DNA from: Parvibaculum sp. | GTDB lineage: Bacteria; Pseudomonadota; Alphaproteobacteria; Parvibaculales; Parvibaculaceae | Assembly (NCBI GenBank): GCA_019635965.1 | Contig: JAHBYK010000006.1 | Location: 1-63,637, forward strand | Direction of reading: 5' to 3' | Length of the DNA: 63,637 bases | Shown here: piece by piece, positions 1 through 9,198 of the stretch | Numbering within the stretch: position 1 is the first letter of the stretch | How the letters are laid out: each line of letters begins with the position of its first letter | Program-made: the position numbers and the translations under genes | The notes under the pieces: model-generated | Databases searched by the model: none | What the model saw: only the letters and a program-made list of their open reading frames with translations | What the model was told of the DNA's origin: nothing

Positions 1-333
1 CTGAAGCCCGGCTCCGGCCGCATCAGCATCAATGGCCGCGAGCTGGAACGCTATTTCGCGCGTCCGGTTCTGCGCATGATCCTGAACCAGCCGCTCGTCG
101 TCACCGCGCGCGAGAAGCAGTACGACATCACCTGCACGGTGACGGGCGGCGGCCTGTCCGGCCAGGCGGGCGCGATCCGTCACGGCATCTCGAAGGCGCT
201 GACCTATTACGAGCCGGGCCTGCGCGGCGCGCTCAAGAAGGAAGGCTTCCTGACGCGCGACAGCCGCACGGTCGAACGCAAGAAGTACGGCAAGGCGAAG
301 GCCCGCCGCAGCTTCCAGTTCTCGAAGCGCTGA
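1..333 (+). CDS. rpsI: 30S ribosomal protein S9 (5' truncated)
   Basis: The reading frame is open from the first base and ends with TGA at 331-333, giving the last 110 residues of small-subunit protein S9. The S9 core is visible ([20 protein letters not shown]), and the lysine/arginine-rich tail ends in FSKR, the conserved S9 terminus that reaches toward P-site tRNA in the 30S subunit. The start and N-terminal region, and presumably rplM upstream, lie outside the window. A strong intrinsic terminator follows directly. The identification is secure; only the missing 5' end is unknown. Confidence 0.97.
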   Translation: MKPGSGRISINGRELERYFARPVLRMILNQPLVVTAREKQYDITCTVTGGGLSGQAGAIRHGISKALTYYEPGLRGALKKEGFLTRDSRTVERKKYGKAKARRSFQFSKR

Positions 334-354
334 TCCCCCGCACGGGGTTCACGG

Positions 355-390
355 AAAGGCGCTTCGTACCCACGAAGCGCCTTTTTTGTT
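355..390 (+). terminator. Intrinsic terminator after rpsI
   Basis: A perfect 12-bp stem (356-367 with 372-383) closes a 4-nt ACCC loop and runs into TTTTTTGTTT. It separates the ribosomal-protein transcript from argC, whose start lies only 17 bp downstream. Confidence 0.9.
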
Positions 391-406
391 TCTCTTGAGG
401 TTCGAC

Positions 407-1363
407 ATGACGACCAGGGTTTTCATCGACGGCGAGGCGGGCACGACGGGGCTCCAGATCCGGGCGCGGCTCGAGGGGCGCGCCGATCTCGATTTCATTT
501 CGCTCGGCGAGGACAAGCGCAAGGACGCGGCCGCGCGGAAGGACGCGCTCAATGCCGCCGATATCGTGATCCTCTGCCTGCCCGACGATGCGGCGAAGGA
601 AGCCGTGTCGCTGATCGGAAATTCCACCACCCGCGTCATCGATGCCTCGACGGCGCATCGCGTCGCGGCAGGCTGGACCTATGGCTTCCCGGAAATGTCG
701 TCCGAGCAGAAGCAGGAGATTTCGCGTGCCATGCGCGTCACCAATCCCGGCTGCTATCCGACCGGCGCGATCGCGCTGGTGCGGCCGCTCGTCATGGCGG
801 GGCTGATGCCGGAAGGCTGGCCGCTCACGATCAATGCGGTGTCGGGCTATTCAGGCGGCGGCAAGCAGATGATCGCCGAATTCGAGGACGAGGCTGCGCC
901 CGGCTATACGCTCGAAGCCTATCGCGCCTATGCGCTCGGCCTCGCGCACAAGCATGTGCCGGAGATGCAGAAGAATATGGGGCTTGCCCATCCGCCGCTC
1001 TTTGCGCCGAATGTCGGGCGCTATGCGCAGGGCATGATCGTGGAAGTACCGCTGCAGCTCTGGGCGCTGCCTGCCGCGCCGTCGGTCGCAAAGGTGCATG
1101 AGGTGCTGAGCGCGGCCTATGAGGGCCAGCGTTTCGTCTCGGTCGTGCCGCTCGAGGAAAGCGCGGCGATGACGAAGCTCGATCCGGAGCAGCTCAACGG
1201 CACCAACAATCTCAAGCTATTCGTGTTCGGCAACGAAAAGACGAAGCAGGTGCGGCTTGCGGCGCTGCTCGACAATCTCGGCAAGGGCGCGTCCGGCCAG
1301 GCAGTGCAGTGCCTCAACATCATGATTGGTGCGGACGAGGGCCTGTCGGTCGATCTGGTCTGA
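407..1363 (+). CDS. argC: N-acetyl-gamma-glutamyl-phosphate reductase, type 2
   Basis: This cytosolic enzyme reduces N-acetylglutamyl-phosphate to the semialdehyde with NADPH, the third step of arginine synthesis. The 318-residue product matches the shorter type 2 ArgC class. An N-terminal nucleotide-binding segment (FIDGEAGTTG, residues 6-15) is followed by the catalytic cysteine C116 in TNPGCYPTG. The ATG at 407 (MTTRVFIDG) is preferred because a TTG seven codons upstream lies inside the T-tract of the rpsI terminator. The rpsI-argC order is common in alphaproteobacteria. It was probably recruited next to rpsI without being co-transcribed, given the terminator. Confidence 0.95.
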   Translation: MTTRVFIDGEAGTTGLQIRARLEGRADLDFISLGEDKRKDAAARKDALNAADIVILCLPDDAAKEAVSLIGNSTTRVIDASTAHRVAAGWTYGFPEMSSEQKQEISRAMRVTNPGCYPTGAIALVRPLVMAGLMPEGWPLTINAVSGYSGGGKQMIAEFEDEAAPGYTLEAYRAYALGLAHKHVPEMQKNMGLAHPPLFAPNVGRYAQGMIVEVPLQLWALPAAPSVAKVHEVLSAAYEGQRFVSVVPLEESAAMTKLDPEQLNGTNNLKLFVFGNEKTKQVRLAALLDNLGKGASGQAVQCLNIMIGADEGLSVDLV

Positions 1364-1441
1364 AGGTCACGCAGAACTGGCTGAGAAGAGTTGGCACGCA
1401 GAGGCGCAGAGCCGCCTGATTTGTTGTCTCCCTAACTGTGC

Positions 1442-2305
1442 CTAGACCTTGAGCAGCACGACGCCGGCAGCGACGACGCAGGCGGCGGCGATGGCGCGCC
1501 AGCCGAGGCCTTCTTTCATGAGGAAGCCTGAGATGAGCGCGGCGAAGACGACGCTTGTCTCGCGGAGCGCGGCGACGGGGCCGAGCGGTGCGAGCGTCAT
1601 CGCCCAGATCACCAGCCAATAGGCAACGACCGACATGACGCCGCCCGCGAAGCCGAGCGCCATTGCCTTTTGCGGCACGAGGAATTTGCGCCCGCGCCGC
1701 GCGAGCACGATGAAGAAGAAAATGAGCCCGTCGAAGAAGAAGAGCCAGATCACATAGACATGCGGGCTTTCGGCCACGCGGCCGCCGACACCGTCATTCA
1801 GCGTATAGGCGGCGATGAAGAGCGAGGTGACGAGCGCATAGCCGAGCGCGCGCGGGTCGTTCGGCAGTCCTGCGCCATTGGTGCGGCGGAAGGCGAGGCT
1901 GACGATGCCGAGCGCGATGAGGCCAACGCCGACGAAAGCCGCCGCCGGCAGGATTTCCTTCAGCCAGAAGGCGCCGACGACGGTGACGATGGCGGGTGCA
2001 AGGCCGCGCGAGAGCGGATAGACCTGGCCGAAATCGCCATGCTCGTAGCACTTCACGAGGAAGAGCTTGTAGCCCGCATGAAGCAGGAAGGAGAGCGCGA
2101 GAATTTTCCAGACATCGAGCGGCGGCACAGGGATGTAGAAAAGGAGCGGCGACACGACCAGCGCGGTCGATGCCGCAATCCAGCCCATGGTCATCAGCCG
2201 GTCGGCGCCGGTCTTCACCAGCGCATTCCAGCTCGCGTGGAGCAGCGCGGAGGCGAGAACGGCAAGGGTGACGGTAAGGGTCAAGATGGGGCGTCCGGCA
2301 GGCAC
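1442..2305 (-). CDS. EamA/DMT-family inner-membrane transporter
   Basis: The 287-residue, strongly hydrophobic protein has about ten predicted membrane segments arranged as two EamA repeats, as in the drug/metabolite transporter superfamily. The first repeat begins at LLHASWNALVK, and the second has the typical alternation of hydrophobic helices with short basic loops. The substrate cannot be read from the sequence; family members export amino acids, nucleotides or small metabolites. The start shown is a GTG without a convincing Shine-Dalgarno, so the N-terminus is uncertain by a few residues. It stands alone, convergent with argC across 78 bp. Confidence 0.8.
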   Translation of the reverse strand: MPAGRPILTLTVTLAVLASALLHASWNALVKTGADRLMTMGWIAASTALVVSPLLFYIPVPPLDVWKILALSFLLHAGYKLFLVKCYEHGDFGQVYPLSRGLAPAIVTVVGAFWLKEILPAAAFVGVGLIALGIVSLAFRRTNGAGLPNDPRALGYALVTSLFIAAYTLNDGVGGRVAESPHVYVIWLFFFDGLIFFFIVLARRGRKFLVPQKAMALGFAGGVMSVVAYWLVIWAMTLAPLGPVAALRETSVVFAALISGFLMKEGLGWRAIAAACVVAAGVVLLKV

Positions 2306-2418
2306 CGCAGGATGGCGGCAGCGGCCAAGCTAGCCTTTCGGGGTGAGTCTGCCGAGAGGCGATTTGGGCGAAGGGGTTTGCGCGGGGGCGTGTCGGCTTT
2401 CGGTCTTCAAGCCGAACT

Positions 2419-2502
2419 TGTCATCCCGGCGAAAGCCGGGATCCATCTGCGGACCGGCAAGCGCGGAGATGCCCATGGACCCCGGCTTTCGCCGGGGTGA
2501 CA
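2419..2502. repeat. REP-like inverted pair (84 bp)
   Basis: Two 28-bp arms, 2419-2446 and 2475-2502, are inverted copies matching at 26 of 28 positions. Each arm contains its own small palindrome (CCCGGC GAAA GCCGGG type), and about 28 bp separate them. The unit is bounded by TGTCA and TGACA. It resembles the dispersed palindromic units common in alphaproteobacterial intergenic DNA. It sits between the promoters-away ends of the EamA gene and phaC, and may also act as a bidirectional terminator or mRNA-stabilising structure. Confidence 0.75.
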
Positions 2503-2536
2503 CATTGATCCGGTGGCACTGTCATCAGATGACCGG

Positions 2537-4507
2537 TCAATCCTCGCTCTTCACCAGCACATATGATCCCGGTGCATCTTCCAGCACCTTGAGTTTTCCG
2601 CTGCCGGGTTTGCGGGCGGGGACCAGGGGGCCGGATTTTTCGGATAGCCAGCTTTCCCAGTCGGGCCACCAGGAGCCCTTGTTGTCCTTCGCGCCTTCGA
2701 ACCATTTGTCGGGCGTGGGCGGCAGTTCGTCATTCGTCCAGTAATTGTATTTCCCGCTCGAAGGCGGGTTGATGACGCCGGCGATGTGGCCGGAGCCCGC
2801 GCAGATGAAGCGCACCGGGCCGCCGAAAAGTCTGGTTGCCTTGTAGACCGACGGGTAAGGCGAGATGTGGTCCTCGCGGCTCGATTGGAGATAGACGGGC
2901 ACCTTGACCTTGTGCAGATCGAGCGTCTCGCCGCCGAGCACCATGCGGCCTTCGGCGAGCTTGTTCTCCAGATAACATTCGCGCAGATAGAAGACGTGCA
3001 TGGCGGAGGGAAGCCGCGTCGCATCCGAATTCCAGAACAGGATGTCGAAGGGCATGGGCTCGCGGCCGAGCAGGTAGTTGTTGACCACATAATTCCAGAT
3101 GAGGTCGTTCGAGCGCAGCATGTTGAAGGTGGTCGCCATGGTGGACCCCTTCAGATAGCCGCCTTTCTCGTGCATCTGTCTTTCGATGTCGGCAATCTGC
3201 TCCTCGTCGATGAACACCTTGAGTTCGCCCGCTTCGGTGAAGTCTACCTGCGTGACGAGGAAGGTCGCCGACTTGATGCGCTCGTCCTTGCGCTTTGCCA
3301 TATGGGCGAGCGAGCAGGCAAGCAGCGTCCCGCCGATGCAATAGCCGACGGCGTTCACTTCCTTTTCGCCGGTCGCCTGTTCGACCGCGTCGAGCGCCGC
3401 ATAGACGCCTTCGGTCATGTAGTCCTCGAAGGTTTTCAGCGCGAGGCGCGCATCCGGGTTCACCCAGCTTGCGACGAAAACCGTGTAGCCCTTGTCGAGA
3501 CACCATTTGACGAGCGACTTATCGGGCGTGAGATCGAGGATGTAATATTTGTTGATCCAGGGCGGGAAGATGACGAGCGGCCGCTTGTAGACCTTCTCCG
3601 TCGTGGGCTCATACTGGATAAGCTGCATCAGGTCGTTCTGATAGACGACCTTGCCGGGCGTCGTCGCCACATTCTCGCCGAGGCGGAAGGCGTTCATATC
3701 CGTCTGCTGGATCTGGATGTGGCCGCCGCCGCGCTCGATGTCTTCCAGCAGGTGCTCCATGCCGGAGACGAGATTTTCGCCATTGGTGGCGAGCGTGGTG
3801 CGCAGGATTTCCGGGTTGGTGAAAAGGAAATTCGAGGGCGACATGGCGTTCGCCATCTGGCGGACATAGAAGTCCGCCTTCTCGCGCGTGTGCGGGTCGA
3901 TGCCTTCGGCCTGGCGGACGCGATCCGTCATCCATTTGCTGGTGAGCAGGTAGGACTGCTTCATCAGGTCGAAGATCAGGTTTTCCTGCCAGTCGGGATC
4001 GCGGAACCGCTTGTCGGAGCGGCTCGGCTCGGCGACGGGCGGCACCTCCTCGCCGAACAGGCGGCGGGTCATGCTGGTCATGAGGTTCAGATAGCCCTCG
4101 AAAAGGGCGGACTGTGCCTCGACGATCTTTGCCGGGTTGCGCATGTAGCTCGCCGCGACATCCATCAGCGTGCGGCCGACGCGCTGGAGGTCGTGAAGCG
4201 TGTGGTTCATGTCGGAGGCCGCGTCCTCGTTCTTCATCATGAGGCGGGCGGCCTTCTGGCCGAGATTGGCGGCATGAAGGAGGTTCACGGCGAGGCGGCC
4301 GAGATCGGGCATCACGAATTCGCGCGGCGTTTCGGCGGCGGGCGTTTTCGGCGCGGCGCCGGGGGCGGGTGCGGCCTCTGGCGCAGCGGCCGCTTCGGGC
4401 TTTGCCTTCGTCTTTGCGCCGGCCGGCTGCTTGCGCTTGCGGGGGGCTGATTTTCGGGCCTGTTTCGCCGGGGTGTCTGCGGCGTCGGAGGTTTCTTTCA
4501 GGCTCAT
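2537..4507 (-). CDS. phaC: Class I poly(3-hydroxyalkanoate) synthase
   Basis: PhaC polymerises (R)-3-hydroxyacyl-CoA into polyhydroxyalkanoate at the granule surface. The protein is 656 residues, slightly longer than most class I synthases because of an Ala/Pro/Lys-rich, low-complexity N-terminus (about residues 10-60). The catalytic triad is visible: C390 in the lipase-like box GYCIGG, D546 in SSREDHISP and H574 in GSGHIAGV. The C-terminal half contains the conserved WWPDW block. No phaAB or phasin gene is adjacent, so precursor supply is encoded elsewhere. It is transcribed away from the divergent lipoprotein gene. Confidence 0.95.
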   Translation of the reverse strand: MSLKETSDAADTPAKQARKSAPRKRKQPAGAKTKAKPEAAAAPEAAPAPGAAPKTPAAETPREFVMPDLGRLAVNLLHAANLGQKAARLMMKNEDAASDMNHTLHDLQRVGRTLMDVAASYMRNPAKIVEAQSALFEGYLNLMTSMTRRLFGEEVPPVAEPSRSDKRFRDPDWQENLIFDLMKQSYLLTSKWMTDRVRQAEGIDPHTREKADFYVRQMANAMSPSNFLFTNPEILRTTLATNGENLVSGMEHLLEDIERGGGHIQIQQTDMNAFRLGENVATTPGKVVYQNDLMQLIQYEPTTEKVYKRPLVIFPPWINKYYILDLTPDKSLVKWCLDKGYTVFVASWVNPDARLALKTFEDYMTEGVYAALDAVEQATGEKEVNAVGYCIGGTLLACSLAHMAKRKDERIKSATFLVTQVDFTEAGELKVFIDEEQIADIERQMHEKGGYLKGSTMATTFNMLRSNDLIWNYVVNNYLLGREPMPFDILFWNSDATRLPSAMHVFYLRECYLENKLAEGRMVLGGETLDLHKVKVPVYLQSSREDHISPYPSVYKATRLFGGPVRFICAGSGHIAGVINPPSSGKYNYWTNDELPPTPDKWFEGAKDNKGSWWPDWESWLSEKSGPLVPARKPGSGKLKVLEDAPGSYVLVKSED

Positions 4508-4734
4508 CGGAGCTTCCCTGGGGCGTTTCTGGTTGCCTCGCCGTCCGCCGCGCGCCGGCCCCGGAGGGGCCGATTTACCGGAACGCCGGGCAAATGCAGC
4601 GCGGCATCAGCGACAAACGGTTTCGCATTCAAAGCCTATACTATACGCTTGCGCGTGTCCGCCGGATGACGGCATCAAGCGGCGGCAAAAAGGCGGAATT
4701 TCGCCAAAAAATGCGAGCAGGACAGGAGTGCGAC

Positions 4735-5376
4735 ATGTCGAATCTGGCAAGGGGCAAGGCCATGAACCGCGAGGCAGGGGCAGTTGCCGCAGCGCGCGTG
4801 CGGGCTGCTGCCGCGGCGCTCCTTGTGGCGTGCCTCATGGCGGGCTGCTCTTCGGTTTCCGATGCCAACAAGCCGGACGCGATGTATGGCGGCGCGCCCT
4901 CGCAGGCGAGTGCCGATGCCGTGTTCCCCGATCTGCGCAGCGTGCCGCAGGAGCGGCCGGCCGCGACCACGCCGGCCGAGCGCGAGGCGATTGCCGCCGG
5001 GCTTGCGGCGGACCGGGCCAAGGCGGCCGAGGCCGACAAGGAACTGCGCGCGCCGGGCTCAAGCTCCGTGCTGGTGACGCCGCCGCCGCTGCCGCAGCTC
5101 ACCGACCTGCCGCCCGACCTCGAACAGCAGACGCGCTATGACGCGGCGCCCGTCATTCCCGCGCCGCAGAGCCGGGGCGGACACCGCGATTTCGCCGCCG
5201 TGCTGCCCGAGCGGCTGATGCGCACCGCCGCCGCCAATACCGGCAGCGCCGAAACCGTGACCGAAGACGGGGCCGCCGCCTCGCGGAGCGCCGAACCCGC
5301 CGAGGACACGGGGCCGGAAATCACGCCGGCGCCGACCCGGAAGGTGACGGTCAAACCGGCGATCGGCCAGCCCTGA
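4735..5376 (+). CDS. Predicted lipoprotein of unknown function
   Basis: The 213-residue product has a basic start, an alanine-rich hydrophobic stretch and the lipobox LMAGC (Cys38), so it is expected to be lipid-anchored, probably periplasm-facing. The mature part is rich in Pro, Ala, Glu and Thr, suggesting a disordered protein. I recognise no domain. An AGGAG Shine-Dalgarno supports the ATG at 4735. A second ATG at 4762 would give a more usual 28-residue signal peptide, so the start is uncertain. It stands alone between phaC (divergent) and an aminotransferase gene, and a GC-rich hairpin follows. Confidence 0.7.
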   Translation: MSNLARGKAMNREAGAVAAARVRAAAAALLVACLMAGCSSVSDANKPDAMYGGAPSQASADAVFPDLRSVPQERPAATTPAEREAIAAGLAADRAKAAEADKELRAPGSSSVLVTPPPLPQLTDLPPDLEQQTRYDAAPVIPAPQSRGGHRDFAAVLPERLMRTAAANTGSAETVTEDGAAASRSAEPAEDTGPEITPAPTRKVTVKPAIGQP

Positions 5377-5380
5377 GCCG

Positions 5381-5414
5381 CCGGGGCCCCGGCCAGCGGC
5401 CGGGCCCGGCTTTC
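5381..5414 (+). terminator. Possible terminator after the lipoprotein gene
   Basis: A very GC-rich inverted repeat (5381-5394 with 5398-5409, one bulge, AGC loop) is followed by CTTTCC. The stem is strong but the T-tract is short. Confidence 0.45.
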
Positions 5415-5471
5415 CGCCACAAATCCGCCCCACCGCGCGGGCAAATCCGGGCTTCCGGACCCGTTTTCGCG

Positions 5472-5500
5472 TGGCCCGGCCCAGTCTTTGGCGCTATAAG
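5472..5500 (+). promoter_or_regulatory. Possible sigma-70-type promoter for the aminotransferase-hom operon
   Basis: TATAAG at 5495-5500 is a good -10 element in otherwise GC-rich DNA, 69 bp before the aminotransferase start. The expected -35 position (TGGCCC, 5472-5477) is weak. Confidence 0.3.
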
Positions 5501-5569
5501 ACCCGCTGAACCGGCGGGGGCCCGAAGGCGGGCAGATTCCCGCGCGATTCAGCCTTTCAGGATCTCGTC

Positions 5570-6835
5570 ATGAGCGAAGAGTTTCACCGCATAAAGCGTC
5601 TGCCGCCCTATGTCTTCGAAAGCGTCAACAAGCTCAAGGCGAAGGCGCGAGCCGAAGGCAAGGACATCATCGATTTCGGCATGGGCAATCCCGACATGCC
5701 GACGCCGCCGCATATCGTGGAAAAGCTGGTCGAGGCCGTTCGTGACCCGAAGACGCACCGCTATTCCTCGTCGCGCGGCATTCCGGGCCTGAGGCGCGCG
5801 CAGGCGGCCTATTACGAACGGCGCTTCGGCGTGAAGCTCAACCCGGAAACGGAAGTCATCGCCACGCTCGGCTCCAAGGAAGGGCTTGCGAACCTCGCCC
5901 AGGCGATCACGGCGCCGGGCGATGTGATCCTGTGTCCGAATCCGAGCTATCCGATCCATGCCTTCGGCTTCATCATCTCGGGCGCGGTGATCCGCTCGGT
6001 GCCGTTCGAGAGCGAGACGGGCTTTTTCGACATGCTTGAGCGCGGCGTGCGCCACAGCGTGCCGAAGCCGACGGCGCTCATCGTGTCCTATCCGTCGAAC
6101 CCGACGGCGCAGGTGGCCGATCTCGATTTCTACCGCGAGGTGATCGCCTTCGCGGCGAAGCACGATCTTTTCGTGATTTCCGATCTTGCCTATTCGGAAA
6201 TCTATTTCGACGGCAATCCGCCGCCCTCGATCCTGCAGGTGCCGGGCGCGAAGGAGCGGACCGTCGAGTTCACCTCGCTGTCCAAGACCTTCGCCATGCC
6301 GGGCTGGCGCATGGGCTTCGCGGTGGGCAATGAGCGGCTCGTCAATGCGCTCGGGCGCGTGAAATCCTATCTCGATTACGGCGCCTTCACGCCGATCCAG
6401 GTGGCGGCGACAGCGGCACTCAACGGGCCGCAGGATTGCGTCGCGGAAATTCGCGGCATCTACAAACACCGCCGCGACGTGCTCGTGGACAGCATGGCGC
6501 GGGCCGGCTGGGACATTCCTTCGCCGCCTGCGAGCATGTTCGCCTGGTCGCCGATCCCGGAGAAATTCCGGCATCTCGGCTCGATGGGCTTTGCGACGCT
6601 GCTGCTCGAACAGGCGGATGTGGCGGTGGCGCCGGGCATCGGCTTCGGTGAATATGGCGACGGGCATGTGCGCATCGGTCTCGTGGAGAACGAGCAGCGC
6701 ATCCGCCAGGCGGCGCGCAACGTGAAGCGCATGATGCAGAATGCCGACCAGATCATCGCCGAATATGAAGAGCGCGTCGGCATCACCGCGAGCGTCGTGC
6801 CGCATCCCAATTCAACGAGGGCGGGCCGCACGTGA
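5570..6835 (+). CDS. PLP-dependent aminotransferase, class I/II (AlaC/LL-DAP-aminotransferase-like)
   Basis: The 421-residue fold-type I aminotransferase carries PLP lysine K239 in SLSKTFAMPGWRMG, the N-terminal arginine-cluster region and the substrate-binding YPSNPT segment. Homologues are annotated as LL-diaminopimelate aminotransferase or glutamate-pyruvate aminotransferase AlaC. The sequence alone does not separate the two, and AlaC-type alanine formation is the more common experimental role outside DapL lineages. Its GTGA overlap with hom indicates translational coupling and a role in aspartate/alanine-family amino-acid metabolism. The ATG at 5570 begins the conserved MSEEFHRIKRLPPYVF start. 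Confidence 0.9.
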   Translation: MSEEFHRIKRLPPYVFESVNKLKAKARAEGKDIIDFGMGNPDMPTPPHIVEKLVEAVRDPKTHRYSSSRGIPGLRRAQAAYYERRFGVKLNPETEVIATLGSKEGLANLAQAITAPGDVILCPNPSYPIHAFGFIISGAVIRSVPFESETGFFDMLERGVRHSVPKPTALIVSYPSNPTAQVADLDFYREVIAFAAKHDLFVISDLAYSEIYFDGNPPPSILQVPGAKERTVEFTSLSKTFAMPGWRMGFAVGNERLVNALGRVKSYLDYGAFTPIQVAATAALNGPQDCVAEIRGIYKHRRDVLVDSMARAGWDIPSPPASMFAWSPIPEKFRHLGSMGFATLLLEQADVAVAPGIGFGEYGDGHVRIGLVENEQRIRQAARNVKRMMQNADQIIAEYEERVGITASVVPHPNSTRAGRT

Positions 6836-8139
6836 CGCAAGCACTTCGCATCGGGATCGCCGGTCTCGGCACGGTCGGGGCGGGCGTGGTCAAGATTTTG
6901 GCCGCGCGCGGGCGTCATCTCGCGGCCGTTTGCGGGCGCGAGATCAAGCTCGTCGCCGTGACGGCGCGCGACAAGACCAAGGATCGCGGCATCGACCTTA
7001 CCGGTGTGCGCTGGGAAGACGATCCGATGGCGCTCGCATCGGCGGGCGATATCGATCTCGTGATCGAACTCATCGGCGGTTCGGAAGGCACGGCGCGCGC
7101 GCTTGTCGAGGCGGCGCTCAAAGCGGGCAAGCATGTCGCCACGGCCAACAAGGCGCTGCTCGCCCATCACGGTACGGCGCTGGCGCGGCTGGCCGAGGCG
7201 GCAGGCGTGGCGCTCAATTACGAGGCGGCGGTTGCCGGCGGCATTCCCATCGTCAAGACGATGCGCGAGGCGCTGGCGGGCAACGAGATCCGCAGCGTGC
7301 ACGGCATTCTCAACGGCACCTGCAATTACATCCTGACCGAGATGGAGACGACGGGGCGCGACTTCGCCGATGTGCTGAAGGATGCGCAGGCGCTCGGCTA
7401 TGCGGAGGCTGATCCGACATTCGATGTCGGCGGTATCGATGCGGCGCACAAGCTCGCCATTCTCGCAAGCCTCGCCTTCGGCACGGAAGTCGACTTTGCC
7501 AATGTGCATATCGAGGGCATCGACAAGATCAGCGCGACCGACATCGCCTTTGCGGCGGAGTTCGGCTTCAAGGTGAAGCTGCTTGCGATCGCCGAAAAGG
7601 GCGAGGGCGGCGTGGTGCAGCGTGTGCATCCGGCGCTGGTGCCCGTGGGGACGCCGCTTGCCGCCGTCTCCGGCGTTTACAACGCCGTGGCGCTCGACGG
7701 CGACCGTGTCGGGCATCTCGTGCTCGAAGGACGCGGCGCAGGCGAAGGGCCGACGGCTTCCGCGGTCATCTCGGATGTGGTGGACATTGCGCGCGGAACC
7801 ATCGTGCCGCCTTTCATCCTGCCTGCCGCGCAGCTGAAGCCGCCCGCAAAGCCGCTGATGGATACGCACAAGAGTGCGTTCTATCTCCGGCTGCGGGCCG
7901 TGGACCGCGCGGGCAGCATGGCGGCGATCACCAAGGCGCTGGCCGAAGCGTCGATCTCGATCGAGCGCATCGTGCAGCGCGGCGGCAAGGGCGACGACAC
8001 GGGGCGTCTGCCTGTCGTCTTCATCACGCATGAAACCGACGAGGGCACGATGGCCCGTGCCAGGGCCCTGCTTGCACAACATGAAGATGTGGCGGGAACG
8101 CCGCTCGTCATCAGGATCGAAGCCGGCGAATTGCGCTGA
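6832..8139 (+). CDS. hom: Homoserine dehydrogenase
   Basis: Hom reduces aspartate-4-semialdehyde to homoserine, the branch to Thr and Met. The 435-residue monofunctional form has the nucleotide-binding motif GLGTVG (residues 11-16), the catalytic region ATANKALLA and the substrate site YEAAVAGGIPI. A C-terminal ACT domain (from about residue 345; FYLRLRAVDRAGSMAAI) probably mediates threonine feedback. The GTG start overlaps the stop of the upstream aminotransferase (GTGA), giving tight coupling. glpX follows closely. Confidence 0.96.
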   Translation: MTQALRIGIAGLGTVGAGVVKILAARGRHLAAVCGREIKLVAVTARDKTKDRGIDLTGVRWEDDPMALASAGDIDLVIELIGGSEGTARALVEAALKAGKHVATANKALLAHHGTALARLAEAAGVALNYEAAVAGGIPIVKTMREALAGNEIRSVHGILNGTCNYILTEMETTGRDFADVLKDAQALGYAEADPTFDVGGIDAAHKLAILASLAFGTEVDFANVHIEGIDKISATDIAFAAEFGFKVKLLAIAEKGEGGVVQRVHPALVPVGTPLAAVSGVYNAVALDGDRVGHLVLEGRGAGEGPTASAVISDVVDIARGTIVPPFILPAAQLKPPAKPLMDTHKSAFYLRLRAVDRAGSMAAITKALAEASISIERIVQRGGKGDDTGRLPVVFITHETDEGTMARARALLAQHEDVAGTPLVIRIEAGELR

Positions 8140-8193
8140 CTTTACGGAATGGAAAATCCGGGCATGAGGCCCGGAGATGAGATGGGGAAAGAG

Positions 8194-9168
8194 ATGAGTG
8201 AGAAGTCGATCAGCCTGAACCGTATGCTTGCGCTGGAAATGGGGCGCGTGACGGAGCGGGCGGCGGTCTGCTCGGCGGTCTGGGTGGGGCGCGGCGACGA
8301 AAAGTCCGCAGACCAGGCGGCTGTGGATGCGATGCGCAAGGAGCTTAACGTCATCGACATCGACGGCACGGTGGTGATCGGCGAGGGCGAGCGCGACGAA
8401 GCGCCGATGCTCTATATCGGCGAGCAGGTGGGCACGGGCAAGGGACCGAAGGTCGATATCGCCCTCGATCCGCTGGAAGGCACGACGCTGACGGCGAAGG
8501 CGATGCCGAACGCCATGACGGTGCTTGCCATCGCATCGGGCGGCACGCTGCTTCACGCGCCGGATTGCTACATGGACAAGATTGCCATCGGCGGCGGCTA
8601 TCCGGCGGGCATCGTCGATCTCGATGCGACGCCTGCGGAGAACATCAAGGCACTCGCCAAGGCCAAGGGCGTGCAGCCGAACGAAATCACGGCCTGTATT
8701 CTCGACCGTCCGCGCCATGCCGATCTCATCCGCGCCGTGCGCGAAACGGGTGCGCGCGTGACGCTCATCACCGATGGCGATATTGCCGGTGTGATCGCAA
8801 CGACCGATCCAGAGACGGGCGTCGACATCTATATGGGTGTCGGCGGTGCGCCGGAAGGCGTGCTGGCGTCCGCGGCGCTGCGCTGCATCGGCGGCCAGAT
8901 GCAGGGCCGCCTCGTAACGGCGAGCGAGGAACAGAAGGCGCGCGCGGCGAAGATGGGCGTCAAGGACTTCAACAAGAAGTTCGAGATGCAGGAAATGGCT
9001 TCGGGCGACGTGATCTTCGCGGCGACGGGCGTGACCGATGGCTGGCTGCTCGACGGCATCCATTATGAACGCGGCGGCGTGACGACGGATACGATCGTGA
9101 TGCGCTCGGCAACGGGGACGGTCCGGCGCCTCAAGTCGTTCCATTCGTCGGTGGCCAAGTTCAAGTAA
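8194..9168 (+). CDS. glpX: Class II fructose-1,6-bisphosphatase
   Basis: GlpX dephosphorylates fructose-1,6-bisphosphate in gluconeogenesis using divalent metal. The class II signatures are present: GEGERDEAPMLYIGE and the metal-binding DPLEGTTLT (D92). From the ATG at 8194 (MSEKSISLNRML) the protein is 324 residues, normal for the family, with GGGGAAAGAG upstream as ribosome-binding site. In-frame ATGs at 8149 and 8182 would add non-conserved residues. No class I fbp is visible nearby, so this may be the main gluconeogenic FBPase. It is co-directional with hom and probably in the same transcript. The hom-glpX-recJ order recurs in alphaproteobacteria. Confidence 0.95.
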   Translation: MSEKSISLNRMLALEMGRVTERAAVCSAVWVGRGDEKSADQAAVDAMRKELNVIDIDGTVVIGEGERDEAPMLYIGEQVGTGKGPKVDIALDPLEGTTLTAKAMPNAMTVLAIASGGTLLHAPDCYMDKIAIGGGYPAGIVDLDATPAENIKALAKAKGVQPNEITACILDRPRHADLIRAVRETGARVTLITDGDIAGVIATTDPETGVDIYMGVGGAPEGVLASAALRCIGGQMQGRLVTASEEQKARAAKMGVKDFNKKFEMQEMASGDVIFAATGVTDGWLLDGIHYERGGVTTDTIVMRSATGTVRRLKSFHSSVAKFK

Positions 9169-9198
9169 GGCAGGGCGCGGCTTCCCCTCCGGGGTTAC

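Noticed and set aside
386-406. Upstream TTG start for argC
   Set aside because: It lies in the T-tract of the rpsI terminator and adds seven residues not seen in the family.
6460-9144. An 894-codon open frame on the minus strand opposite the aminotransferase, hom and glpX
   Set aside because: The plus-strand genes are unmistakable and the antisense product is Arg/His/Asp-rich with no domain, as expected for a shadow frame in high-GC DNA.
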